Origin: Erythrobacter sp. 34-65-8
Lineage (GTDB): Bacteria > Pseudomonadota > Alphaproteobacteria > Sphingomonadales > Sphingomonadaceae
Direction: 5' to 3'
Assembly: GCA_002278985.1 (NCBI GenBank)
Contig: NCJP01000114.1
Location: forward strand, 1-5,694
DNA: 5,694 nucleotides
A program made the translations under genes and the position numbers. A model generated the notes under the pieces. The model did no database searches and had not been told where the DNA came from. It saw only the letters and a program-made list of their open reading frames with translations. This document shows, in pieces, positions 1-5,694 of the stretch (positions within the stretch are counted from its first letter, which is position 1; each line of letters begins with the position of its first letter).

Positions 1-1287
1 AAGCACGAGAAGTCGATCGCCGATGCCCCCGCGATTCTGGACTACCTCAACCGCATCGTCGATGAACGCGATATCCGCCGCCACATCCGCTTCGGGCACA
101 AAGTCGTTTCCGCCAACTGGCGCAGTGACGAGGCGCGCTGGCATGTGACGATGGAGCTGGATGACGGTTCGCACACGCAGATGACGGCGAACTTCCTCTA
201 TCTCGGATCGGGCTACTACGATTACGACCAGCCTTACGATCCGGGCTTCGATCTCGGTGAGTTTGCCGGGCAGGTGATCCATCCGCAGTTCTGGCCCGAG
301 GATCTTGAATACACCGGCAAGAAGGTGGTCGTGATCGGCTCTGGCGCCACGGCCGTCACCATCGTGCCGTCGATGGCAGACAAGGCGGCGCATGTGACCA
401 TGCTCCAGCGCACCCCCACATGGATGTTCTCGCGCCCGGCCAAGGACCGGCTGGCGAACTTCCTGCGCTCCATCCTGCCCGAGGAACTGGCCTACCGGAT
501 CACGCGGTGGAAGAACATCACGATGCAGGATTTCAGCTTCAAGCTGGCCCGCAACAAGCCCCAGAAGGTGAAGGACGGGCTGCACAAGCGCATCCGCAAG
601 TCGATGGGCCAGGATTTTGACCTCGCCCCCTTCACCCCGCCCTACAACCCGTGGGACCAGCGCCTGTGCCTGGTGCCCGACGACGACCTGTTCAGCGCGA
701 TGAAGCGCGGCAAGGCCAGCGTGGTGACGGGGCGGATCAAGCGCTTCCTCAAGCACGGGGTGGAGCTGGAAACGGGCGAAGTGCTGGAGGCCGACATCGT
801 TGTCACCGCCACCGGCCTCAACCTTGCGCTGGCCGGCAAGATCGCGATCACCCAGGATGGCACGCCGGTGCAGTTCAACGAGCGGTTCTATTACAAGGGC
901 TGCATGTTCTCCAACCTGCCCAACCTGGCGGTGGTGTTCGGCTATCTCAACGCAAGCTGGACCTTGCGCGCAGACATCAATTCCGAATTCGTCTGTCGGG
1001 TGCTGAACGAGATGGACAAGCGCGGGGTCGATACGGCCGTGCCGGTGCTGGCCGAAAACCACGGCCTGGAAGAAGACGACCTGTTCGATTTCTCATCCGG
1101 CTATATCCAGCGCGGCAAGCACATCATGCCCAAGAGCGCGACGGCCTATCCCTGGCGGCTGAACCAGGAATATGTCTACGACCGCAAGGTTCTGCGCGAG
1201 GCGCCGGTCGATGACGGGATCCTCGCCTTCCGCAAGGCCGGAGCCAGCGCCGCGTTGCCGGAGGAGCAGCTGGAGGCGGCGGAATAG
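1..1287 (+). CDS. EthA-like FAD-dependent monooxygenase (Baeyer-Villiger type), 5' end cut off by the window
   Basis: The reading frame is open from base 1 to the TAG at 1285-1287, giving 428 residues with no start in the window. The Baeyer-Villiger fingerprint FxGxxxHxxxW(P) is present as FAGQVIHPQFWP (262-297). It is followed by the second Rossmann motif, GSGATA (337-354), expected to bind NADPH. Further blocks such as YNPWDQRLCLVP, TATGLNL, NASWTLRAD and PWRLNQ match, from memory, the mycobacterial EthA type of about 490 residues. By that comparison about 70 N-terminal residues are missing, including the first FAD-binding GxGxxG. Family members are cytosolic flavoproteins that use NADPH and O2 to insert oxygen into ketones or oxidise sulfur compounds; the substrate here cannot be read from sequence. 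An internal ATG at 145 is not the start, because the homologous frame continues upstream of it (for example HIRFGHKVVSANW). No terminator follows. Family is secure, substrate unknown. Confidence 0.93.
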   Translation, partial: KHEKSIADAPAILDYLNRIVDERDIRRHIRFGHKVVSANWRSDEARWHVTMELDDGSHTQMTANFLYLGSGYYDYDQPYDPGFDLGEFAGQVIHPQFWPEDLEYTGKKVVVIGSGATAVTIVPSMADKAAHVTMLQRTPTWMFSRPAKDRLANFLRSILPEELAYRITRWKNITMQDFSFKLARNKPQKVKDGLHKRIRKSMGQDFDLAPFTPPYNPWDQRLCLVPDDDLFSAMKRGKASVVTGRIKRFLKHGVELETGEVLEADIVVTATGLNLALAGKIAITQDGTPVQFNERFYYKGCMFSNLPNLAVVFGYLNASWTLRADINSEFVCRVLNEMDKRGVDTAVPVLAENHGLEEDDLFDFSSGYIQRGKHIMPKSATAYPWRLNQEYVYDRKVLREAPVDDGILAFRKAGASAALPEEQLEAAE

Positions 1288-1334
1288 GCAAATCGGCCCT
1301 TTCGCGCGCCGTCAGGCTCGCCTAACAGACGGGC

Positions 1335-2090
1335 ATGAGCCAGCGCATTTTCACTGCCGCGCTCGTCGTGATCGGCGACGAGATCCTTTCCGGTCGTACC
1401 CACGACAAGAACATCGCCCAGGTGGCGAGCTGGCTGCAGGTGCAGGGCATCCGCCTGGCCGAAGTGCGGGTGGTGGCCGATATCGAGGAGCGGATCGTCG
1501 AGGCGGTCAATGCCCTGCGCGCGCGCAACGATTATCTGTTCACCACAGGCGGAATCGGCCCGACGCATGACGACATCACGGTTGATGCCGTCGCTGCTGC
1601 TCTCGGAGTGCCGGTGGTCATCCATCCCGAAGCGCGGGCGATCCTCGAACGCTACTACACCGACAAGGGCGGCCTGAACGAAGGGCGCCTGCGCATGGCC
1701 CGCGTGCCGGAAGGCGCCGAGCTGATCCCCAACCGCATGTCCGGCGCGCCGGGCATCCGCCTGGGCAACCTGTTCCTGATGGCGGGCGTGCCGCATATCA
1801 CGGCGGGCATGCTCGATGCCCTGACCGGGCAGCTCGAAGGCGGTGCGCCGCTGATCAGCGAGACCGTGGGCGGGTTCATCCCCGAAAGCGAGGTTGCCGT
1901 GCTGCTGCGCGATGTCGAAAAGGCGCACGACGGGTGCCAGATTGGGAGCTATCCCTTCTTCCGCGAAGGCCGGGTCGGGTCGAACTTCGTCGTCCGCTCG
2001 ACCGAACGGGCCGCGCTTGACGCCTGCCTTGCCGACCTGTGCGCCGGGCTGGACCGGCTGGGCTTTGCCTGGACGCCAGGCGGGATCTGA
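1335..2090 (+). CDS. CinA-type molybdopterin-binding (MoCF-BD) domain protein
   Basis: This 251-residue protein is a stand-alone MoCF-biosynthesis/CinA N-terminal domain (COG1058). Visible motifs are GDEILSGRTHDKN (residues 14-26), TTGGIGPTHDD (70-80, the glycine-rich phosphate-binding loop), the MSGAPG and MAGVP turns (135-153) and IGSYPFF (203-209). Full-length CinA of about 410 residues adds a C-terminal PncC-like nicotinamide-nucleotide amidase domain, which is absent here. Related domains hydrolyse ADP-ribose or FAD, or bind molybdopterin; the activity of this short form is not established, and the 'competence/damage-inducible' name is historical. The ATG at 1335 places the first beta-strand at the usual distance from the N-terminus. 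No good Shine-Dalgarno sequence precedes it: the region before it is CCTAACAGACGGGC. The gene follows the monooxygenase by 47 nt, and its stop lies 2 nt before the CNNM gene, which suggests translational coupling downstream. Confidence 0.93.
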   Translation: MSQRIFTAALVVIGDEILSGRTHDKNIAQVASWLQVQGIRLAEVRVVADIEERIVEAVNALRARNDYLFTTGGIGPTHDDITVDAVAAALGVPVVIHPEARAILERYYTDKGGLNEGRLRMARVPEGAELIPNRMSGAPGIRLGNLFLMAGVPHITAGMLDALTGQLEGGAPLISETVGGFIPESEVAVLLRDVEKAHDGCQIGSYPFFREGRVGSNFVVRSTERAALDACLADLCAGLDRLGFAWTPGGI

Positions 2091-2092
2091 CG

Positions 2093-3150
2093 ATGACCAT
2101 GCTGGTCATCTACATCGGGATGGCGCTGGGGATCTCGTTCCTCTGTTCCCTGCTCGAGGCTGCGCTGCTGACCTTGACCCCCAGCGCGATCCAGACGGCA
2201 AAGACCAATGGGGCAACCTGGGCTGACCGGCTGGCCGAGCTCAAGCAGAACGTCGATCGCCCCCTTGCGGCTATCCTTACACTCAACACCGTCGCCCACA
2301 CCATGGGTGCAGCCGGCGCCGGGGCTGAATATGTGCGGATTTTCGGCAATGCGACGCAGGCCTTTTTCGCAGCAGGGCTGACCGTGGCCGTGCTGGTCCT
2401 GACCGAGATCATCCCCAAGACGATCGGAGCGCGCTATGCAGCGGGCCTCTGCCCGTTCGTGGCCCGCGTTCTGCCGATCATGATCACGGCGCTGGCCCCG
2501 CTGGTGTGGTTCTCCCAGCAACTGACCAGGCTCATTACCTTCGGCAAGGCGGCACACGTGCCGCAACACCGCGAGGAACTGCTGGCGGTGGCGAGGATGG
2601 GCGAAGAGTCCGGTCAGATCCATTCACGCGAATCCGATGTGCTGCGCAACCTGCTTGGCCTCGACAAGGTGCTGACCGCCGACATCATGACTCCGCGCCG
2701 GGTGGTCTTTTCGCTGCCGGGCACCATGCCGCTGGACGATTTTCTCCAGGCAACCCGCGGCAAGCCGTTCACCCGCATCCCGATCTATGCCGGCACTCCC
2801 GACGAGATCACCGGTTTCGTCATCAAGTCGGAAGTGCTCGAGAAATTCGTCCAGCTCGGGCCGGACAGCGGCCAGACGCTGGAAAGCGTTGTCAGGCCGG
2901 CTGCCACCACCCTCGATACCCTGCCGATCGACCGGGTCTTCAAGCGCTTTGTGGAGCAGCACCACCAGCTCATGCTGGTGTTCGACGAATATGGCACGAT
3001 GGTCGGGTGATTACCCTGGAAGACGTGGTCGAGACCATCTTCGGCATCGAGATCCTTGATGAGGTAGACAAGGTTGCCGATCTCCAGGCCTATGCCCGCG
3101 AGCTGTGGCAGGATCGCGCAGCGCGGTCCGGCACCTTGCCGAAGGTCTGA
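2093..3150 (+). pseudogene. CNNM/CBS-pair transporter-like membrane protein (DUF21 family), frameshifted near the 3' end
   Basis: From the ATG at 2093 the frame encodes 305 residues and stops at TGA 3008-3010. The missing end continues one frame back from 3007 to the TGA at 3148-3150 (47 residues), so the intact product would be about 352 residues. Order: N-terminal DUF21/CNNM membrane domain with hydrophobic segments near residues 3-28, 57-78, 90-108 and 115-142, and the family signatures LEAALLTL, LNTVAHTMGAAGAGA and TEIIPKTIGA; an acidic helical linker with EESGQI (171-176); then CBS1 from DIMTPRRVV (197-205) and CBS2 containing FDEYGTMVG (297-305) continuing as VITLEDVVETIFG in the other frame. 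CNNM/CorB/CorC proteins are inner-membrane proteins linked to Mg2+ or Co2+ transport, with the CBS pair binding nucleotide. The C-terminal CorC_HlyC domain is absent. I chose 2093 over the upstream ATG at 2039, which lies inside the preceding gene, and ATG 2099 is a possible alternative. The break falls within CBS2, so it probably impairs function unless it is a sequencing error. Confidence 0.85.
3005..3010 (+). other. Frameshift site in the CNNM gene (apparent loss of one G)
   Basis: The sequence ATG GTC GGG TGA (2999-3010) ends the first frame immediately after FDEYGTMVG. Restoring one G (GTC GGG GTG ATT ACC) joins it to VITLEDVVETIFG, the expected continuation of the second CBS domain. The site is a three-G run, as left by a one-base loss from GGGG. 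The codons GTC GGG do not form an X-XXY-YYZ slippery heptamer, so programmed -1 shifting is not supported. The GTG at 3007-3009 overlaps the TGA as GTGA and could in principle restart translation of the 47-residue tail. Confidence 0.85.
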
Positions 3151-3190
3151 TCACAACCATCCGTTAAACCTGCTGCGCTACCGTGGCCGG

Positions 3191-4228
3191 ATGACGGCAG
3201 TCTATATCACCATCGACACCGAATATGCGGCCAACCTGCCCGGCGAAGGCGGCCCCGGGTCGCGGGCGGATAACTTCGCCCGCTCGATCCTGGGCGAGAC
3301 TGCGGGCGGGCCAGCCGGCATAGAATACCAGATGGCGGTGATGGACCGGCATGGCCTGAAAGGCGTGTTCTTCGTCGATCCCATGCCGGCGCTGGTATGG
3401 GGGGTGGCTGCAATCGAGGACGTGGTCGCACCGATCGTCACGCGCGGGCACGATGTCCAGCTGCACTGCCATACCGAATGGCTCGCCCTTGCCCCCGGCA
3501 ACGGGCTGGCTGGCACACTGGCGGACGGGCTTTCAGGTCAGCACATCAAGCACTTCTCGTTCGAGGCACAGTGCCGCATTCTCGAATGGGCACAAGACAC
3601 GCTGATGGCGGCGGGCGCGCCCCGCCCGACTGCTTTCCGCACGGGCAACTATGGCGCCAACGACGATACCCTGCGGGCGCTGGCGGACATCGGCATCCCC
3701 TATGACACCAGCCATGCTCCGGCGCTGGCTGGCCGGGGCGACTGCGCCATCACGCTGGGAGCCGAGATCCGCCGCCCGGTGCTGCACCATGGCACGATCG
3801 AAGTGCCGATTGCCTGCATCGAGGACTTCGGCGGGAGCCTGCGCCATGGCCAGATCACCGCCCTCACCCTGCCAGAACTGACCGGCCTGGTCGAACACGC
3901 CCAGGCCCACGGGATTGGTGCGGTCACGCTGGTTTCGCACAGCTTCGAGCTGATGAGCCGGGACCGGGTGCGCCGCAATCGGGTGGTCGCCCACCGGTTC
4001 GAGCGGTTCTGCGAAGCCCTCGGCGCAATGCCGGGCTGCCGCACCGGGACGTACGCGGCAACCGCGCCTCACCTTGAGGGCTCCTGCGAAGCCCCGGTCA
4101 TGGCGCTGAACCCGATAGTTGGCGGCGCCCGACTGGTGGAGCAGGCCGTGTCCAACGTGCTCTACGCTACCACGGTGCCGCTGCGGACCAAGCAGGCGCT
4201 CGCAGTGGGGGTGGCGATGCTGGGGTAA
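3191..4228 (+). CDS. Polysaccharide deacetylase (NodB-like, CE4 superfamily) protein with variant motifs
   Basis: This is a 345-residue protein. The start at ATG 3191 gives MTAVYITIDTEY, placing the first beta-strand motif directly at the N-terminus as usual. The same frame is open back to 3074, but that part overlaps the CNNM gene in another frame and has no family-like content. Motif 1 is TIDTE (D9, E11) in place of the classical TFDDG. Motif 2 is GHDVQLHCHTEW (H87, H92, H94) in place of HxxxH. Motif 3 is AFRTGNYGAN (148-157), and a late SHSFEL (H250) matches the C-terminal histidine motif. This pattern resembles the WalW-like branch of the CE4 superfamily, whose members sit near cell-surface polysaccharide genes. 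The likely role is metal-dependent hydrolysis of N- or O-acetyl groups on a glycan, but catalysis is unproven. There is no signal peptide, so the protein appears cytoplasmic. No strong Shine-Dalgarno sequence is visible; the gap to the upstream gene is 40 nt. Confidence 0.85.
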   Translation: MTAVYITIDTEYAANLPGEGGPGSRADNFARSILGETAGGPAGIEYQMAVMDRHGLKGVFFVDPMPALVWGVAAIEDVVAPIVTRGHDVQLHCHTEWLALAPGNGLAGTLADGLSGQHIKHFSFEAQCRILEWAQDTLMAAGAPRPTAFRTGNYGANDDTLRALADIGIPYDTSHAPALAGRGDCAITLGAEIRRPVLHHGTIEVPIACIEDFGGSLRHGQITALTLPELTGLVEHAQAHGIGAVTLVSHSFELMSRDRVRRNRVVAHRFERFCEALGAMPGCRTGTYAATAPHLEGSCEAPVMALNPIVGGARLVEQAVSNVLYATTVPLRTKQALAVGVAMLG

Positions 4229-4234
4229 CCAGGC

Positions 4235-5392
4235 TCAGCTCTTGCAGTCCGCTTCCTTTTGCAGCCCAGTCTTGACCCGATTGGTCACCGTGCCTGACTG
4301 CGACACCGAGTAGGCAATGATCTTGCCGTCAATGTCGCTGAGGCCGATTTCGCCCATTGCGCCGCGGATCTTTCGGCAAAAGGCCGCAAACTCGCCGCTG
4401 CCCTGCAGCGCCCCCAGATCGGAAGCCCACCAGTCCTGCTGCTTGAGATAGCTCAGCACGGTCCCTGAATTGCCGACCTTGTCGATCAGCGCGAACGCAA
4501 GCACGGCGTTGGGCCGGGTGACTGCATCGTCAAACGCGGCTTTCTTGCGCGTAGGGTCGCACGCGCCGGTGTTCTGGTTGGCCACACATTCGACCGAAGA
4601 AAAGATCGAAGGCCGCGCCGGGGCGAAGGAAACGCGCCATTGCCCGATGATCAGGTTGGGCTTGAGAGACTGTTCTTCCTTCGCCCCCCCAAAGGCCGTG
4701 ATGACCATCGGCTTGAAGCGGTACAGATCGACATCGAAGCGCAGTTTTTCACCGACGCTTTCCGCGAAGAACTTGCCAAAGGATTCGTCCACCTTGGTGG
4801 CGACCTTGTCGGCACTTTCCGAGGTAAGCGAGGTGACCACAGCCGAGCCGGGCGAGACGGCCTTCAGCGCATTGCTGAGGAAACCGAGCGACATTTGCGC
4901 TGCATCGGTCGAGGGCTTGCTTTCGAACCGCGCGTCGAAGGTGAAGCGCGCGATCTGGCTGGTCGGGTCCCCGGTGACCAGGAAGAGCGGGTATTGCCGA
5001 TCATCCATGGTCATCTCGCGGGTGAAATTCTCGCCCGATTTGCGCGCGCTGACATAGCGCCGGTAGATCAGCGGGGTGACATCCTTGAATCGCCCGGTTT
5101 CGGTGGCCAGCGAGGCCTCGAACACGATGTCCTTTGAGGAGGTGAACCGGCGGAACCAAGTCCGCTTGTCATTGGCTCCCGGACTCGCTGTGCCAGCCAT
5201 CATGTTTTCGACCACCAGGCGGGTGTAGCTTTCCGGCGGGATCTTGCTGTCCGTGCACGGGTCACCGCCGGAGCAGACCGCTACGGTCGTGTGGGTCGTG
5301 ATGCGGTGTTTCTGCGGCTCGGTGGCGTTTGCCCCGGTCGCAGCGCCCAGCACAACAAGCGCAGCAACAGCTTTACGATGGCGAAAAATCAT
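4235..5392 (-). CDS. Secreted/periplasmic protein of unknown function with signal peptide
   Basis: I do not recognise this 385-residue protein. The start at 5392 gives MIFRHRKAVAALVVLGAATGANA, a basic N-region, a hydrophobic core and an AxA site, so Sec export with cleavage after residue 23 is predicted. There is no lipobox cysteine. A GAAGGGG ribosome site lies 6 nt upstream, which favours this start over in-frame ATGs at 5419 and 5464. The mature part has six cysteines (40, 46, 269, 278, 339, 383), the first pair as CSGGDPC and the third and fourth as a close pair, consistent with disulfides in the periplasm. The middle (about 140-250) has alternating polar and hydrophobic stretches such as RFTFDARFES and LRFDVDLYRFKP that suggest beta-strands. 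No catalytic motif or later transmembrane segment is seen. It stands alone on this strand after the rplA terminator and ends 6 nt from the convergent deacetylase stop. The reading frame is secure, the function unknown. Confidence 0.9.
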   Translation of the reverse strand: MIFRHRKAVAALVVLGAATGANATEPQKHRITTHTTVAVCSGGDPCTDSKIPPESYTRLVVENMMAGTASPGANDKRTWFRRFTSSKDIVFEASLATETGRFKDVTPLIYRRYVSARKSGENFTREMTMDDRQYPLFLVTGDPTSQIARFTFDARFESKPSTDAAQMSLGFLSNALKAVSPGSAVVTSLTSESADKVATKVDESFGKFFAESVGEKLRFDVDLYRFKPMVITAFGGAKEEQSLKPNLIIGQWRVSFAPARPSIFSSVECVANQNTGACDPTRKKAAFDDAVTRPNAVLAFALIDKVGNSGTVLSYLKQQDWWASDLGALQGSGEFAAFCRKIRGAMGEIGLSDIDGKIIAYSVSQSGTVTNRVKTGLQKEADCKS

Positions 5393-5398
5393 ATCGCA

Positions 5399-5405
5399 CC
5401 CCTTC
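5399..5405 (-). promoter_or_regulatory. Ribosome-binding site of the secreted-protein gene
   Basis: Read on the - strand, GAAGGGG ends 6 nt before the ATG at 5392. It is the best Shine-Dalgarno match in the window, and it decides the start of the gene by placing it directly at the signal peptide. Confidence 0.7.
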
Positions 5406-5436
5406 AGGTCCTCTGGCATGTGCGATCGCGAACCGG

Positions 5437-5464
5437 AGGGTAGCAGGATCGGCGGGCGTGACAA
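5437..5464 (-). promoter_or_regulatory. Candidate sigma-70-type promoter for the secreted-protein gene
   Basis: On the - strand TTGTCA (5459-5464) matches the -35 consensus TTGACA at five of six positions. After a 16-nt spacer comes TACCCT (5437-5442), a weak -10 (three of six). A start near 5430 would give a leader of roughly 38 nt before the ATG. The position between the rplA terminator and the gene is right, but the weak -10 keeps confidence low. Confidence 0.35.
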
Positions 5465-5492
5465 CCGCGCACCGGCGCGAGGCTATGCGCAA

Positions 5493-5508
5493 TGCAAAAA
5501 TGCAAAAA
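5493..5508. repeat. Tandem 8-bp repeat TGCAAAAA x2
   Basis: Two perfect, adjacent copies of TGCAAAAA occupy 5493-5500 and 5501-5508. Read on the - strand they form the terminator's U-tract and a duplicate of it (TTTTTGCATTTTTGCA). Confidence 0.85.
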
Positions 5509-5532
5509 GGCCGGAGGATTGCTCCCCCGGCC
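5504..5532 (-). terminator. Intrinsic (Rho-independent) terminator of the rplA transcript
   Basis: Read on the - strand, GGCCGGGGGA (5523-5532) pairs with TCCTCCGGCC (5509-5518) around a GCAA loop (5519-5522). This makes a 10-bp GC-rich stem with one G-U pair, closed by a GNRA tetraloop, followed at once by TTTTT (5504-5508) and a second TTTTT (5496-5500). It lies about 46 nt after the rplA stop. On the + strand the stem is followed by CTTCTGATT rather than a T run, so it should act mainly in the - direction. Confidence 0.9.
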
Positions 5533-5578
5533 CTTCTGATTGTCACGATCACCCGGCATCCGCCGGATGGCAGGAAGG

Positions 5579-5694
5579 TTACGCGCCTTCGACTTCGCCC
5601 AGGTCGACCTTCAGGCCGGGGCCCATCGTGCTGGTCAGCGAGATCTTGCGGACATACTTGCCCTTCGCGCCGCTCGGCTTGGACTTCACCACCG
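5579..5694 (-). CDS. rplA: 50S ribosomal protein L1, C-terminal end (5' part beyond the window)
   Basis: The frame ends at TAA (5579-5581 on the - strand) and runs off the right edge, so 37 C-terminal residues are visible. They include [20 protein letters not shown] followed by PGLKVD, the conserved C-terminal signature of bacterial L1 (typically SGAKGxY...SSTMGPGxxxD). L1 binds 23S rRNA in the L1 stalk of the large subunit, helps move deacylated tRNA out of the E site, and in many bacteria represses translation of its own rplK-rplA message. About 190 N-terminal residues are outside the window. The strong terminator just downstream shows that rplA is the last gene of its transcript here; rplK would be expected upstream, outside the window. 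Confidence 0.96.
   Translation of the reverse strand, partial: VVKSKPSGAKGKYVRKISLTSTMGPGLKVDLGEVEGA

Noticed and set aside
651..1214. 187-codon + strand frame inside the monooxygenase
   Set aside because: It is an out-of-frame shadow, rich in Arg, Gly and Ala; the overlapping frame carries conserved EthA-like blocks throughout.
1309..1332. Imperfect hairpin CCGTC...GACGG upstream of the CinA-domain start
   Set aside because: It is a short stem with an internal bulge, no T run and no recognisable riboswitch or leader features; likely chance in GC-rich DNA.
1176..1928. 250-codon open frame on the - strand across the end of the monooxygenase and most of the CinA-domain gene
   Set aside because: It lies antisense to two genes with clear family motifs, has no recognisable domain, and is the kind of open frame expected opposite GC-rich coding sequence.
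1949..2623. 224-codon open frame on the - strand opposite the CNNM gene
   Set aside because: The translation is low-complexity, rich in Arg, Gln and Gly, without motifs, and fully antisense to a recognised membrane protein.
3002..3008. Programmed -1 frameshift in the CNNM gene
   Set aside because: G GTC GGG T is not a slippery heptamer, since neither tRNA could re-pair after a one-base slip, and CNNM genes are not known to use frameshifting.
3074..3190. Longer N-terminus for the deacetylase starting at ATG 3074
   Set aside because: The extra 39 residues overlap the CNNM tail, look like shadow translation (Arg/Pro/Cys-rich) and precede the normal N-terminal beta-strand motif.
4470..5137. Two + strand frames opposite the secreted-protein gene
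   Set aside because: The - strand frame has a signal peptide, ribosome site and full length; the + strand frames have none of these and no recognisable family.
5422..5429. Palindrome GCGATCGC
   Set aside because: There is a single copy upstream of the secreted-protein start with no second site; it is a common self-complementary octamer in GC-rich genomes and gives no support for an operator.
5553..5569. Small inverted repeats CCGGC-ATCC-GCCGG and CATCCG-C-CGGATG just after the rplA stop
   Set aside because: The stems are only 5-6 bp, mutually exclusive and lack a T run; the strong terminator just downstream explains termination, so no separate role is supported.

Overview
This is a GC-rich stretch of ordinary bacterial chromosome. 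It carries four complete or near-complete genes, one of them frameshifted, with a partial gene at each edge. The base composition, the tightly packed genes, the mix of families and the AAGGGG-type ribosome site suggest an alphaproteobacterium, probably of the Sphingomonadales. That placement is inference from style and gene content; no rRNA or other decisive marker is present.

Left part, all on the + strand: the C-terminal 428 residues of an EthA-like FAD-dependent (Baeyer-Villiger type) monooxygenase (1-1287); a CinA-type molybdopterin-binding-domain protein (1335-2090); a CNNM/CBS-pair membrane protein of the magnesium-transporter/'hemolysin' family, starting 2 nt after the previous stop (2093-3150) but broken by a -1 frameshift near its end; and a NodB-like polysaccharide deacetylase family protein (3191-4228). 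Gaps are short (47, 2 and 40 nt), so these genes could be co-transcribed. Their functions do not form an obvious pathway.

Right part, on the - strand: a secreted protein of unknown function with a clear Sec signal peptide (4235-5392), ending 6 nt from the deacetylase stop in a tail-to-tail arrangement, with a plausible promoter and a good ribosome-binding site. Upstream of it lies the C-terminal end of ribosomal protein L1 (rplA, 5579-5694), followed by a strong intrinsic terminator (5504-5532) that separates the ribosomal operon from the secreted-protein gene.

I found no mobile element, CRISPR array, RNA gene or defence system, and no convincing novel multi-gene system. The points most worth checking are the single-base frameshift in the CNNM gene, the unidentified secreted protein, the non-canonical active-site motifs of the deacetylase, and the doubled U-tract of the rplA terminator.
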